This document shows, piece after piece, positions 30,493-39,201 of a DNA stretch of 64,000 bases. Each line of letters begins with the position of its first letter. Positions within the stretch are counted from its first letter, which is position 1. The translations under genes and the position numbers were made by a program. Location of the stretch: assembly GCA_016865505.2 (NCBI GenBank), contig AP025252.1:6036137-6100136 (forward strand). Direction: 5' to 3'. This stretch comes from Bryobacterales bacterium F-183. GTDB lineage: Bacteria > Acidobacteriota > Terriglobia > Bryobacterales > Bryobacteraceae. The notes below the pieces were generated by a model, which worked only from the letters and a program-made list of their open reading frames with translations, searched no databases and had not been told where the DNA came from.

Positions 30493-31366
30493 AGAGAACC
30501 GGGAGATAAATCACCGACGTCAACAACACCTGCCGCGCACGCTGCCGCGACCGTTCCTCCAGCACGCGGCTGCAGAAGAACGCGAACCCAAAGCCCGCAA
30601 TCTGCGCGCCCACCAGGTACACGGGGCCGGTATAGCCAAACAGACCGGGCAGCAGGCTGAGGGGTACGAGGGCAAGCGAAAGCCAGAAGATGCGCGACGC
30701 TGTGGACGCCCCATCGGGCTCCACCACCGGCAGCATCCTGATGCCCGCGCGTTCATAGTCCTCACGGTACATCCAGGCGATCGCGTAAAAATGCGGGAAC
30801 TGCCAGAGGAACAGGATCGCGAACAGCAGCATCGCCTCGATGTTGATCAAGCCTGCGGCCGCGGCGTACCCGATCAGTGGCGGCATCGCACCCGGCACCG
30901 CGCCAACGGTGGTCGAATGCGGCGACACTCGCTTCAACGGCGTGTACATCAACAGGTAAGACGCCGTGGTAAACAGACCGAGCAGCGCGGTGAGGCGATT
31001 GGCACCCAGCCAGAGTTCGGCCGACCCGGCGACGATCAATGCCATACCGAACCAGAACGCATACCCCGCCGGGATCAGGCCAGCCGGGATTGGCCGCATC
31101 TGCGTACGATGCATCTTGGCGTCGGCATCGCGCTCGTACCATTGATTCAACGCCGCAGTACCCGACGCCAACAGCGCCGTGCCGATCATGCAATGCCAAA
31201 AGGTAGCCGCCGTCCAGCCGAATCGCGTCGCGGCCAAAAAATAGCCGATCGCCGTGCTCAACAGGATGAGCCAGGTGACGCGAGGTTTGGTGAGGGCGAA
31301 ATAATCCCGCATGGCCGCTGCTGCGGCGGCGGGCGTTTCACTGCTGGCGACGGCTCCAGGCATCAT
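30458..31366 (-). CDS. ctaB: Protoheme IX farnesyltransferase (heme O synthase)
   Basis: A 302-aa polyprenyltransferase that attaches farnesyl to heme B to make heme O. Seen: the aspartate-rich prenyl-diphosphate motif NQWYERDADAKMHRTQMRPIP (split here by the first loop), the entry 'FALTKPRVTWLILLSTAIGYFL', and a second loop region 'YREDYERAGIRMLPVVEPDG'. About nine membrane spans. The ATG follows the ctaA stop directly (TAA ATG ATG), so the two are translationally coupled. The N-terminus is a little long (Ala-rich). Confidence 0.93.
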   Translation of the reverse strand: MMPGAVASSETPAAAAAAMRDYFALTKPRVTWLILLSTAIGYFLAATRFGWTAATFWHCMIGTALLASGTAALNQWYERDADAKMHRTQMRPIPAGLIPAGYAFWFGMALIVAGSAELWLGANRLTALLGLFTTASYLLMYTPLKRVSPHSTTVGAVPGAMPPLIGYAAAAGLINIEAMLLFAILFLWQFPHFYAIAWMYREDYERAGIRMLPVVEPDGASTASRIFWLSLALVPLSLLPGLFGYTGPVYLVGAQIAGFGFAFFCSRVLEERSRQRARQVLLTSVIYLPVLYAFLVADRAIR

Positions 31367-32272
31367 TTAGGCAGTCGTTACCGTGGTCGCACCCGCAGCG
31401 ACGCGGCTTGCGGCAGGCTGGATGTGGAATCGCACGAGCGCACCAGTGTAGATTGTGGAGGCCAGAGCAACCGCACCAACAGCCGTGTGCGCGACAGTGG
31501 CCAGCACCAGAGCAGGCGAAATCAGCCGGCTTTCTGTCGCTTCCGCGCGAGTCATATAAGCCGCCACGCCCAACAGCAGTTGTACGCAAACGATGCCGAT
31601 CATCGCGAATGCACCACGATTAATCGGACCGTGCTTGGGGAACTGGGTGAGCAGAGAAATCGCGTAGTACAGAATGGCCGCAGCCACTACGATCGCGCCG
31701 ATAATGTGCGGAATCACACCGGCCGCTTTGTGCCGGAAGGCAGCGCCCAGGGCAAGCTGCGCCAGAACCAGCAGCGGTACACCGATCGCCATGCCGCGGA
31801 ACGACGGGAAGCCGCTATCCACAACCACGTTGGGACCGGACATCCATTCGCGGCTCAAAAACAGCGTAAACAGCACGGTGAGGGAAAAGAACAGCTGCGC
31901 CGTACAGGCGTGCGCGATGCTCACCTCTTTGGGCAGTTGGTACAGCACCGTGAGCCCGCCCAGAATGCCCTGGAAGATCACCAGGCCGAGCGCCATAAAG
32001 CCCAGGCGCTTCACCCACGAGCGCTTTTCCGTAAAGCCAACCCACAACGCGAAGACCGTGGTGAGAAATCCGACGGTGGTGGCCACCATGCGATGTCCGT
32101 GCTCGTAGAAGACGCCATCTTTCATCTCCGGCATCACTTTGCCGTACGACAGGGGCCAATCGGGAACGCTCAGGCCAGCTTCATTGCTGGTAACTGCGGC
32201 TCCCGCGATAATCAAAAACAGAGTTGCAGCCGAAAGAAAGTAAGAGTACCGGTGCAGCCAGGATTGATACAT
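31367..32272 (-). CDS. ctaA: Heme A synthase (CtaA/Cox15)
   Basis: A 301-aa eight-span heme A synthase that oxidises the methyl of heme O. Seen: 'GAAVTSNEAGLSVPDWPLSYGKVMP' (family signature), 'EHGHRMVATTVGFLT' with paired His ligands, and 'HACTAQLFFSLTVLF' with another His. The ATG at 32272 fits the family start. A longer ATG at 32317 would add 15 residues. Just before the ATG lies a GAGGCGG/CCGCCTC hairpin, which may influence translation. First gene of the cta operon; divergent from the next gene. Confidence 0.9.
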   Translation of the reverse strand: MYQSWLHRYSYFLSAATLFLIIAGAAVTSNEAGLSVPDWPLSYGKVMPEMKDGVFYEHGHRMVATTVGFLTTVFALWVGFTEKRSWVKRLGFMALGLVIFQGILGGLTVLYQLPKEVSIAHACTAQLFFSLTVLFTLFLSREWMSGPNVVVDSGFPSFRGMAIGVPLLVLAQLALGAAFRHKAAGVIPHIIGAIVVAAAILYYAISLLTQFPKHGPINRGAFAMIGIVCVQLLLGVAAYMTRAEATESRLISPALVLATVAHTAVGAVALASTIYTGALVRFHIQPAASRVAAGATTVTTA

Positions 32273-32336
32273 ATTGAGGCGGGGGCCAGCCGCCTCAGAG
32301 CGGCCGGACACCTTCATTGTACTCTGATTAAACAAC

Positions 32337-33116
32337 GTGAAACTCCTTCCAAATAGCCAGGACGGCGCGCTACAGCAAGCGGCCATCTATCATGTTGGAC
32401 TCTTCCTGGTCTGCTTGCTCCTCAGTTTTTTCGACACCCGCCAGGTGATGGGCATCAACCCGTGGATCAAGCCGATGAAGTTCTGCCTGTCCATCGCGCT
32501 CTATTTGTACACCTTGTCGGTGTACCTGGCGTACGTTGAAGGGTTTGAGGCGCTGCGGCTATGGATCGGCCGTATCGTGGCCACCCTGATGTACATCGAG
32601 ATCGCGGCCGTCACTATCCAGGCCGCTCGGGGTGTTATGTCTCACTACAACATCTCATCGCCGATGGACGGCTCGATTTTCGCCGTCATGGGCATCGCCA
32701 TTGGCATCAACAGCGTGCTGGACGCGGTGGTTTTCGGGCTCCTGCTGCTCGCCCCCGGGGACCTCAGGCTAGCCACGCTCTGGGGCATGCGTTTTGGCAT
32801 GATCATCTTCATCGCGGCCGGTTTTGAAGGCGGCCTGATGCTCATGAACCAGGGGCACACAATCGGAGCACCCGATGGCGGCGCAGGGCTCCCCTTTGTG
32901 AACTGGAGCCGCGAACATGGCGACCTTCGTGTCGCGCACTTCCTCGGCCTGCATGGCATCCAGATCCTGCCCTTGTTGGGACTGGTACTCGACAGCCTGC
33001 TCGGCAACGTTTACGTACGTGCAGGGCTCATTAGCGCCTGCTCGCTCGGCTATGGGGCCCTGATGTGGTGGCAAACCAAGCTGGCGCTGGCCGGAAAACC
33101 GTTCTTCCGCTCCTAG
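32337..33116 (+). CDS. Seven-span membrane protein, unknown
   Basis: A 259-aa protein with about seven spans that I cannot name. Features include an early 'GINPWIKPMKFCLSIALYLYTLSVYLAYVEGF' loop-span, a Met-rich 'MLMNQGHTIGAPDGGAGLPFVNWSREHGDLRVAHFLGLHGIQILP' region with several His residues, and an ending 'KLALAGKPFFRS'. The start codon is GTG. It lies divergent to ctaA with a very short intergenic gap, which invites a role in cytochrome oxidase or heme physiology; that is inference only. It is convergent with the isomerase gene and overlaps it by 4 bases. Confidence 0.55.
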   Translation: MKLLPNSQDGALQQAAIYHVGLFLVCLLLSFFDTRQVMGINPWIKPMKFCLSIALYLYTLSVYLAYVEGFEALRLWIGRIVATLMYIEIAAVTIQAARGVMSHYNISSPMDGSIFAVMGIAIGINSVLDAVVFGLLLLAPGDLRLATLWGMRFGMIIFIAAGFEGGLMLMNQGHTIGAPDGGAGLPFVNWSREHGDLRVAHFLGLHGIQILPLLGLVLDSLLGNVYVRAGLISACSLGYGALMWWQTKLALAGKPFFRS

Positions 33117-34006
33117 ACTTGGGCGAGCCAGCTCAAGAACTGACGGGCGTACCGGTCCAGGTTCTCGATCGATCCTCCGCCCAACAGCGGCGAACACATC
33201 TCGTACGCGACCGTACCGTCAAAGCCACCCTGGCGGAGTTCGCCCAGAAATGCCGCGTAATCGATGAAGCCTTCGCCCATCGGCACCGCCTGCGACCACG
33301 CCGTTTTCTGCTCAAAGTTCACTACATTCGGCTGATAGTGGAAGCGCTGCCGCTGCTGGTAGTCGGCAATCGTCGTATGGCAGGTCAACGGAGCTAGCTT
33401 CCGCGCGGCCGCTGCCAGATCCTGACCCTGCAGCGCAGGGCTCCAGGCGTCGAACATCGCCTTACAGTTGGGCTCGCCAATCGCTTCCAGTAGATCGTGC
33501 AGTGTGTCGTGATGTGCGCCTAGATCATGGTGGTTCTGTACCCCGATGGTGACGCCAAAGTCCGAGGCGCGGCGGGCGCATTCGCGAATCGCCTCCACGG
33601 TGTTGTACCAAAGCTGCGAGTATCCCACGCCAGGATGCTCGTAGGCAGTGAAGATCCGCACCATCGGCGCCCCGATCAGGGACGCCACCCGAGCGAGCGA
33701 AGTGACATGGGCAATCTGCATCTCCCGCTGCGGGATCTCGGGATGCTCCGCATCCGATGAAAAATTCGTATACCCCGCGATGACCTTGGCAGCAACGCCC
33801 TTCGCGTCCAGCAGATCGCGCAGGCGCTTGGCCTTGTCCGGATCTTCGAAGTCGAGTACCGAAAGATGCGGCCGCTTCGCCATCAGCATCACTGCTGGAA
33901 AACCAAGGTCCGCGGCCTTGGCGACAAACTCTTCCAGCGTAAGACGAGCCTGACCGGGCCAGAAACCGGCGTAGCTGACAGAGTGCAAAACGGGAGTGAA
34001 CGGCAT
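33113..34006 (-). CDS. Sugar phosphate isomerase/epimerase-like TIM barrel
   Basis: A 297-aa xylose-isomerase-like (AP endonuclease 2 fold) protein. Seen: 'LTLEEFVAKAADLGFPAVMLMAKRPH' (family N-terminus), 'VTIGVQNHHDLGAHHDTLHDLL' with metal-binding His/Glu-type residues, and 'DGTVAYEMCSPLLGGG' with a conserved Glu at the barrel end. The substrate is unknown; relatives interconvert sugars and inositols. ATG 34006 is preferred. The longer start at 34069 would run across the hcp terminator hairpin. Confidence 0.78.
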   Translation of the reverse strand: MPFTPVLHSVSYAGFWPGQARLTLEEFVAKAADLGFPAVMLMAKRPHLSVLDFEDPDKAKRLRDLLDAKGVAAKVIAGYTNFSSDAEHPEIPQREMQIAHVTSLARVASLIGAPMVRIFTAYEHPGVGYSQLWYNTVEAIRECARRASDFGVTIGVQNHHDLGAHHDTLHDLLEAIGEPNCKAMFDAWSPALQGQDLAAAARKLAPLTCHTTIADYQQRQRFHYQPNVVNFEQKTAWSQAVPMGEGFIDYAAFLGELRQGGFDGTVAYEMCSPLLGGGSIENLDRYARQFLSWLAQV

Positions 34007-34027
34007 GAGAGGAGAGTCTCCATTACA

Positions 34028-34070
34028 CCAAAAAGACAGCGCCGCCCCGCACGGCATGCGGAACGGCACT
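34028..34070 (-). terminator. Terminator after the first hcp gene
   Basis: AGCGCCGCCCCGCA (34038-34051) pairs with TGCGGAACGGCACT (34057-34070) with three G-U wobbles. On the minus strand the stem is followed by TTTTT (34034-34030). Confidence 0.75.
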
Positions 34071-34110
34071 TTTGCTCGATAGCTGCGGCTCCCGGCTGAA
34101 CCTTCGACGC

Positions 34111-34596
34111 TTAAACCTTCTGCCCCTTCTTGATGTCGTAGCCCGCCTTGATGCCTGCCCCGAGGGTCCCATCCGGCTTCTGCGGCTTGTACTCCATTTC
34201 AATCTTGGTGAAGTTGAAGGTCACTTTGTCGGTGGGTAGGAATCCGCCACCCGAGCCACCCGTGTGATAGCTGGAAATCAAAATGTCGGTAAACTTCCAC
34301 TCGACAAATACCTGTTGCTCACCGCCCGCTTTTCGGATGTGCAAGATGGCCATTGGAATATGGGCACCCGCTGCACAGTACAGAAATAGCTTGGGCGAAC
34401 TGATGCCATAGTCGATGGTGAATTGAAAGTCCTGCATCGAGACTTTGCCAGCGCCAGCACCTGCGCCGACGTCCGACGACCCGCTGTTGGTCTCACCCCA
34501 ACTCCAATTCTGCAGTTCCATCCAACCCTCGTGGAACTTCTGGTTCGACTCGCCAGGGATGCCGGCGATATATAACAAGTAATCTGAAGACGCCAT
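34111..34596 (-). CDS. Hcp-family (type VI tube-like) protein, copy 1
   Basis: A 161-aa Hcp-family protein, fully soluble, no signal. Seen: start MASSDYLLYIAGIPGESNQ, the WMELQNWSWGETNSGSSDVGAGAGAGK segment (Gly/Ala-rich loop), 'VSMQDFQFTIDYGISSPKLFLYC', and the C-terminal 'GIKAGYDIKKGQKV'. Hcp forms hexameric rings in a T6SS tube or is an exported marker protein. Orphan acidobacterial Hcp copies outside T6SS loci are common. It lies next to a paralog (34760-35248) with very similar ends. A terminator separates the two. Confidence 0.85.
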   Translation of the reverse strand: MASSDYLLYIAGIPGESNQKFHEGWMELQNWSWGETNSGSSDVGAGAGAGKVSMQDFQFTIDYGISSPKLFLYCAAGAHIPMAILHIRKAGGEQQVFVEWKFTDILISSYHTGGSGGGFLPTDKVTFNFTKIEMEYKPQKPDGTLGAGIKAGYDIKKGQKV

Positions 34597-34702
34597 AGTC
34601 TTCCTTCCTTTGGTTTGTGCTCGAGAACCCTTCAATGCAGATCGCGCCAAAAACGGCTCGACCCGATCACTGCCACAGCCCCAAAAGAGGAATACAAAAG
34701 GG

Positions 34703-34734
34703 AAAGCCGCCCTGCGCAAGAGCAGGACGGCTTT
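34703..34734 (-). terminator. Terminator after the second hcp gene
   Basis: AAAGCCGCCCTGC (34703-34715) pairs with GCAGGACGGCTTT (34722-34734) around a 6-base loop. On the minus strand it is followed by a CCCTTTTG run. Confidence 0.75.
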
Positions 34735-34759
34735 TGGGGAGTCACTAGCCTGAGGTCGC

Positions 34760-35248
34760 TTAGACCTTCTGGCCCTTCTTGATGTCGTAGCCGGCCTTGA
34801 TGCCTGCGCCGAGCGTACCATCCGCCTTCTGCGGCTTGTATTCCATTTCGATCTTGGTGAAGTTGAACGACACCTGATCGGTCGGGAGGACATCGGCGCC
34901 GCCGTGGCCACCGGTCTGGTAGCTGGAGATCAGAATGTCGCTGAACTTCCAGGTCACGAACACCTGCTGGTCACCACCGGCCTTGCGGATGTGCAGTTCC
35001 GCGCTCGGGATGTGCTGGCCGCTGGCGCAAGCCAGGAACAGCTTGGGCGAGCTGATGCCGTAGCTGATGACGAAGTGGAAGTCCTGCATCGACACCTTGC
35101 CGGAGCCTGCGCCCGAACCGGTGCCCGACGAACCGGAGTTGGATTCGCCCCAGCTCCAGCTCTGCAATTCCATCCACTTTTCGTGGCCTTTCTGGCTCGA
35201 CTCACCGTCGATCGTGTCAATCTTGAGCAAATAATCTGAAGAAGCCAT
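34760..35248 (-). CDS. Hcp-family (type VI tube-like) protein, copy 2
   Basis: A 162-aa Hcp paralog. It is close to copy 1 over most of the chain: MASSDYLLKIDTIDGESSQK, the Gly/Ser loop 'NSGSSGTGSGAGSGK', an almost identical 'KVSMQDFHFVISYGISSPKLFLACASG', and the identical C-terminus from 'KIEMEYKPQK' on. The leaders also share segments (GAACCCTTCA... GCGCCAAA ... GATCAC), so the duplication took in the 5' region. No other T6SS genes (tssB, tssC, vgrG) are nearby. Each copy has its own terminator. Confidence 0.85.
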   Translation of the reverse strand: MASSDYLLKIDTIDGESSQKGHEKWMELQSWSWGESNSGSSGTGSGAGSGKVSMQDFHFVISYGISSPKLFLACASGQHIPSAELHIRKAGGDQQVFVTWKFSDILISSYQTGGHGGADVLPTDQVSFNFTKIEMEYKPQKADGTLGAGIKAGYDIKKGQKV

Positions 35249-35370
35249 TGTGTTTGTCCTTGTCCTTTCGTTTCCGAACCCTTCACTCCATCCCGCGCCA
35301 AATTTCGCCGATTTGGATCACGGGTGAAAATTAAGGTGATTTCAGAAATTACAGACCCAGGAAGGCACCG

Positions 35371-36141
35371 CTAGTAGGTGAAAACTTCAGACGTCTGCCC
35401 CGGCTCCTGCACCACGAGCCGCGTAAACAACTCCCGCCCGCTCAGCGCCTGCGACCCCATCAGCCGCACGATTTCCGGATGGTTGTTGTTCTCGCTCAAA
35501 TGCCCCAGGATCAGCGTACTCACCGTGGTGTCCAGATGCCGCCGGACATACTCGCACGCGACGTCATTCGACAGATGCCCGTTGCGCCCCATGACGCGCT
35601 GCTTCACAGACCATGGGTATGGCCCGACCTTCAGCATCTCCAGGTCGTGATTGGATTCCAGCAGCAACAGATCAGAGCCCCGCAAGTGATAGCGGATCGA
35701 GTCTGTCATATAGCCGAGGTCGGTGGCGACCGAAATCTTCAGTCCCTGCGCGCGGAAGCAGAAGCCGACCGGGTCAACCGCATCGTGCGGAATGGTGAAG
35801 CTGTTGACGTCCAGATCGCCGACCCGAAAAGAGGCGCCCGCCTGAAACAGCTCCACCTTCGGCTGATACTCGCCCCAGGCAATGGACTGCGCGGTAAGGC
35901 CGGAAAGATATACCGGGATGTCCAGATGCTTGGCGATCCGCACCAGGCCGCAGACGTGATCGGAGTGCTCGTGCGTCACCAGGATCGCGTCAATCGAGCG
36001 CGGATCCTTGCCGATTTTGGCCAAACGGTCGAACGTCTCCTTCCGGCTCAGCCCGGCGTCAATCAGGACGCTGGTCTTGCCGGTGGAGAGATACGAGCAG
36101 TTGCCCGAACTCGAAGATGCTAGAACACAAAACTCGACCAA
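35371..36141 (-). CDS. Metallo-beta-lactamase fold hydrolase (YycJ/WalJ-like)
   Basis: A 256-aa MBL-fold protein. The metal motif is THEHSDH (about residue 56), followed by further ligands in 'IPHDAVDPVG', 'ATDLGY' and 'LILGHLSENNN'. The 'LASSSSGNCSYLST' start is typical of the YycJ/WalJ (RNase-Z-like exonuclease) branch. Cytoplasmic. The start is a TTG at 36141; no nearer ATG exists. It lies in the same direction as the serine hydrolase 36 bases upstream. Confidence 0.8.
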   Translation of the reverse strand: MVEFCVLASSSSGNCSYLSTGKTSVLIDAGLSRKETFDRLAKIGKDPRSIDAILVTHEHSDHVCGLVRIAKHLDIPVYLSGLTAQSIAWGEYQPKVELFQAGASFRVGDLDVNSFTIPHDAVDPVGFCFRAQGLKISVATDLGYMTDSIRYHLRGSDLLLLESNHDLEMLKVGPYPWSVKQRVMGRNGHLSNDVACEYVRRHLDTTVSTLILGHLSENNNHPEIVRLMGSQALSGRELFTRLVVQEPGQTSEVFTY

Positions 36142-36177
36142 GTTGTTTTATGGTACCGGATCATGGGTTCTGCCGGA

Positions 36178-37164
36178 TCACTGATTCTGTAAGATCTCCT
36201 GCATCCGGAAATAAGCGGAATGGAAATTGACCATCAGATTCTGCATGCTCACCACCACCAGGATGTTCCGGCTGGAATCGATCCACGGCGTAAATCCCAG
36301 TGCTCCGGGACTGCTGTTCTCCACATCCGGACTCTCCACCCAGTTCCCAATCCCGTACCGTACATCGGCCTCAAGATCCGCAAACGGGGACTCGACAATC
36401 GGCACGCCCGCCGTCTGATCACGCAACATCTCGGCCACCGCCGCCTCGCTCAGCACCGGAACACCTTCGTAAACCCCGCGCTGCGACACCATGATCAGGA
36501 ACTTCATATACTCTGCCGCCGTCGACCGTCCTCCGCCTGATATCCGCGGATTCTCCGTTGGACCTTGGTACTCGTAGTCCGTCTGGGTCAGCCCGAGCGG
36601 CTTTGCGATGCGTTCCTGAAACAGCGTCTGCCAAGGCATACCCGACGCGACCTCCGCCATGTGTCCCGCGATCTGCATCCCCGCGCCGGAATAGATAAAC
36701 CCGGTCCCGGCCGGTATCGCCAACGGCTTCGAAGCCAGGCGTTCCGCGCAATCGGCTAAGGTCGTCTTCTCGTCCCCCAAACACGAGTCCACCAAGGGGA
36801 ACTCGCCGCCGAATCCAGCCGTATGGCTCATCAACTGGCGCAAGGTGATGTCGGCTTTCTCCCCCGTCATATACGGCAGAAACTGACTGGCGCGGTCGTC
36901 CAGCGACAGGATGCCGGAATCCACCAAGGACATGATTACGGCGCCGGAAAGCCACTTGGTGGCCGACGCGATGGGAACCTGACGCCCACGCTCCCAAGGT
37001 CCAAAGGACTTGGAGTAAACTTCCTGCCCGTCCTGCACGATCAAGACTTCAAATCCATTGCGAATACGCGTTGCCGCCGTCAACCGGAACAGCGCGTCCA
37101 AACGCAGTTCCTGCGCAAAAGCCGGCAGCGCTAACAGCGCCAGCAGCAATCCTTTACTTGACAT
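36178..37164 (-). CDS. Secreted serine beta-lactamase-like hydrolase (class C / DD-peptidase type)
   Basis: A 328-aa serine hydrolase of the beta-lactamase / penicillin-binding transpeptidase superfamily. A signal peptide (SKGLLLALLALPAFAQE) precedes the fold. The SxxK tetrad is SATK in 'PIASATKWLSG' (S67, K70), and the second motif is YSG (IYSGAGMQ) in place of the usual YSN. The third motif is not a clear KTG ('SPGALGFTPWID'). Typical of esterase-like family members rather than true lactamases. ATG 37164 has GGAG 9 bases upstream. Confidence 0.75.
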   Translation of the reverse strand: MSSKGLLLALLALPAFAQELRLDALFRLTAATRIRNGFEVLIVQDGQEVYSKSFGPWERGRQVPIASATKWLSGAVIMSLVDSGILSLDDRASQFLPYMTGEKADITLRQLMSHTAGFGGEFPLVDSCLGDEKTTLADCAERLASKPLAIPAGTGFIYSGAGMQIAGHMAEVASGMPWQTLFQERIAKPLGLTQTDYEYQGPTENPRISGGGRSTAAEYMKFLIMVSQRGVYEGVPVLSEAAVAEMLRDQTAGVPIVESPFADLEADVRYGIGNWVESPDVENSSPGALGFTPWIDSSRNILVVVSMQNLMVNFHSAYFRMQEILQNQ

Positions 37165-37693
37165 AGTCAAAGTTCTCCACCCGAATCGTTAGTTTTTTCT
37201 TGGGTTGTTCCACCGTCGCCGTGGAGGCGTAGAAAGGACCTCCATCGGGAAGCCGCGCGAAAGTCACCTGGATCGTTGCTGGACCACCTTTGAGGTCCTT
37301 GCGGATCGAGATCGGCGAAGGCAACTGAGCGGCCTCGTCCCAAGTCAGTTGGCTCTTCTCGGAAGGCTGCAGGTACTGTTGCAGCGCCGCGACCAATTCC
37401 TGCGCATCCTCGCGCATTTCACGAACTTTCTTCTCTACCCGTTTGCGAGCCAGCGGACCGGCTTTCCGCCGTTGCCCACCGTCACCTTGGCCGCCACCAC
37501 CGCTTACCGGCGTCACTTTCATCACGCCGTCCACATACCGGACCTCATCTACGCGGGTACGCGTATTGTCCTTGTACGTGATCTCCGTCCGCCGCTTGTG
37601 CGTGTACATCTGAAGCGCATCCTGATTGGCGCGCATGATCTCCCCAATATCCGCGGACATCAGAACGAGCGCCACAACGCTTGGAATCAGCAT
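37154..37693 (-). CDS. Exported protein of unknown function
   Basis: A 179-aa protein not recognised as a named family. A signal-like start 'MLIPSVVALVLMSADIG' is followed by 'QDALQMYTHKRRTEITYKDNTRTRVDEVRYVDGVMK', a Gly-rich run (SGGGGQGDGGQRRKAG), and a coiled-coil-like 'RVEKKVREMREDAQELVAALQQYLQ'. The tail has 'GPFYASTATVEQPKKKLTIRVENFDYVK'. The early part recalls LolA/MucB-like outer-membrane lipoprotein carriers, but this is weak. It overlaps the serine hydrolase start by 11 bases. Confidence 0.5.
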   Translation of the reverse strand: MLIPSVVALVLMSADIGEIMRANQDALQMYTHKRRTEITYKDNTRTRVDEVRYVDGVMKVTPVSGGGGQGDGGQRRKAGPLARKRVEKKVREMREDAQELVAALQQYLQPSEKSQLTWDEAAQLPSPISIRKDLKGGPATIQVTFARLPDGGPFYASTATVEQPKKKLTIRVENFDYVK

Positions 37694-37789
37694 ATGGATC
37701 TGCAAACCCCGCTCGCGGCAAAATTCCTCGCGTTCACCGGATTTTCATTTGCAATTCTTCATCTGAGCGCCATACTCTCGAAGGAGTCC

Positions 37790-39115
37790 ATGACCATTTC
37801 GACCACGCTCCGCGCAACGGGCGGCATCACGTTTGCCGTTCTCCTCGGAGTCGCTTACTCGCAGAAAGACGCCGCTATCGCGCCCGCAGAACTACACCGT
37901 CCCTCCGCGCAACCGGATCGCATCATCCTCACCTGGGCCAGTGACCCTGCCAACTCACAGGCCGTCACCTGGCGTACCTCAACGAGCGTCGAAAAAGCGG
38001 TCGCGCAGATCGCCGAAGCCGAAGATGGGCCGTTGTTCAAGCCCAAAGCCCGTACGGTTGCGGCCACCACAGAAGAGTTCCAGTCCAGCCTTGGCGTCGC
38101 CAAGTACCATTCCGTGCGATTTGAGAGTCTAAAGCCCGCCACCAAGTACGTGTACCGTGTCGGCGACGGCTTCAACTTCAGCGAGTGGTCCCATTTCCAG
38201 ACGGCCTCCGACAAGCCTGCCCCACTCGAATTCATTTACCTCGGTGATGCCCAGAATGACCTGTTCGAGATGTGGTCCCGCGTGATCCGCGCCAGCTTCG
38301 CCGACGCGCCCAAGGCGCGCTTCATTGTCCACGCCGGCGACCTCATCAACAACGCCGAACGCGACGACCAGTGGGGCGAATGGTTCCGCGCCGCCGGATG
38401 GATCAACCAGAGCGTACCCAGCATCCCGACCCCCGGCAATCACGAATACGGCGCTCCACCCAACGGCGTACGCGGCCTCAATCGCCACTGGCGTCCACAG
38501 TTCACCTTGCCGGAAAACGGTGTGAAAGGTGCGGAAGAGACCAACTACTCTCTGGACATCCAGGGCGTCCGCATGGTGTCGCTCAATTCCAACGTCATGC
38601 AGAAAGAGCAGGCCGAATGGCTCGACAAGCTCTTAACCAACAACCCCAACCGCTGGACCGTGGTCACCTTCCACCACCCGATCTTCAGCACCGCCAAGGG
38701 CCGCGACAACAAGGACCTCCGCGAGATCTGGAAGCCCGTGTTCGACAAACATCGCGTGGACCTCGTCCTCACCGGCCACGACCATTCGTACGGTCGCAGC
38801 AACCTTGTGACAGGGCTCACCAAAAAGGAAGGCGGCACCGTGTACGTGGTCAGCGTCTCCGGACCCAAGATGTACAACGTCACCAAGGCGGAATGGATGT
38901 CGCGCAAGGCGGAGGATACGCAGTTGTACCAGATCATCCGCATCGACGGCAGTCGCCTCACCTACGAGGCTCGAACCGCGCGTGGTGACCTTTACGACGC
39001 ATTTGATTTACTCAAGCAGCGCCCCGGAAAGCAGAACAAGATCGTGGAACGCGTCCCATCCGCCAAGCCTGAGAATCTGCGCCCACCGCAGCCCGAGGTC
39101 AAAAAAGCGGCTTAG
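37790..39115 (+). CDS. Purple acid phosphatase-like metallophosphoesterase
   Basis: A 441-aa exported calcineurin-type phosphoesterase with an N-terminal fibronectin-III-like domain ('PDRIILTWASDPANSQAVTWRTS'). The metal ligands are visible in order: YLGDAQ, HAGDLINNA, TPGNHEYG, TFHHPIF and LTGHDHSYGR, the usual D-x-H / GDxxY / GNHE / H / GHxH pattern, with substitutions. A signal-like start (TTLRATGGITFAVLLGVAYSQ) supports export. ATG 37790 has AAGGAG 4-5 bases before it. It would hydrolyse phosphate esters in the periplasm. Confidence 0.85.
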   Translation: MTISTTLRATGGITFAVLLGVAYSQKDAAIAPAELHRPSAQPDRIILTWASDPANSQAVTWRTSTSVEKAVAQIAEAEDGPLFKPKARTVAATTEEFQSSLGVAKYHSVRFESLKPATKYVYRVGDGFNFSEWSHFQTASDKPAPLEFIYLGDAQNDLFEMWSRVIRASFADAPKARFIVHAGDLINNAERDDQWGEWFRAAGWINQSVPSIPTPGNHEYGAPPNGVRGLNRHWRPQFTLPENGVKGAEETNYSLDIQGVRMVSLNSNVMQKEQAEWLDKLLTNNPNRWTVVTFHHPIFSTAKGRDNKDLREIWKPVFDKHRVDLVLTGHDHSYGRSNLVTGLTKKEGGTVYVVSVSGPKMYNVTKAEWMSRKAEDTQLYQIIRIDGSRLTYEARTARGDLYDAFDLLKQRPGKQNKIVERVPSAKPENLRPPQPEVKKAA

Positions 39116-39117
39116 GA

Positions 39118-39196
39118 GCTCGAACAGAGCCGGAGCGACCCACCAGTGGGCAGAAACTCCAAGTCCTGACGTCGCGATAGGCTGCGTTGTTCGAGC
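39118..39196. repeat. Long-range inverted repeat between convergent genes
   Basis: GCTCGAACA (39118-39126) and TGTTCGAGC (39188-39196) are exact reverse complements, 61 bases apart. The loop holds smaller stems such as CCCAC/GTGGG and GAGCC/GGCT. No T run is present. It may be a convergent-gene terminator or a structured RNA. Confidence 0.45.
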
Positions 39197-39201
39197 GGGT
39201 C

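Noticed and set aside
30791-32356. 521-aa + strand frame over the ctaB-ctaA region
   Set aside because: Arg/His/Gln-rich antisense shadow of ctaB and ctaA, which carry full family motifs.
35249-35370. Sigma-54-like element (TTGGCGC) in the hcp leaders
   Set aside because: The GG-GC spacing and the -12 half do not fit; probably just shared duplicated leader sequence.
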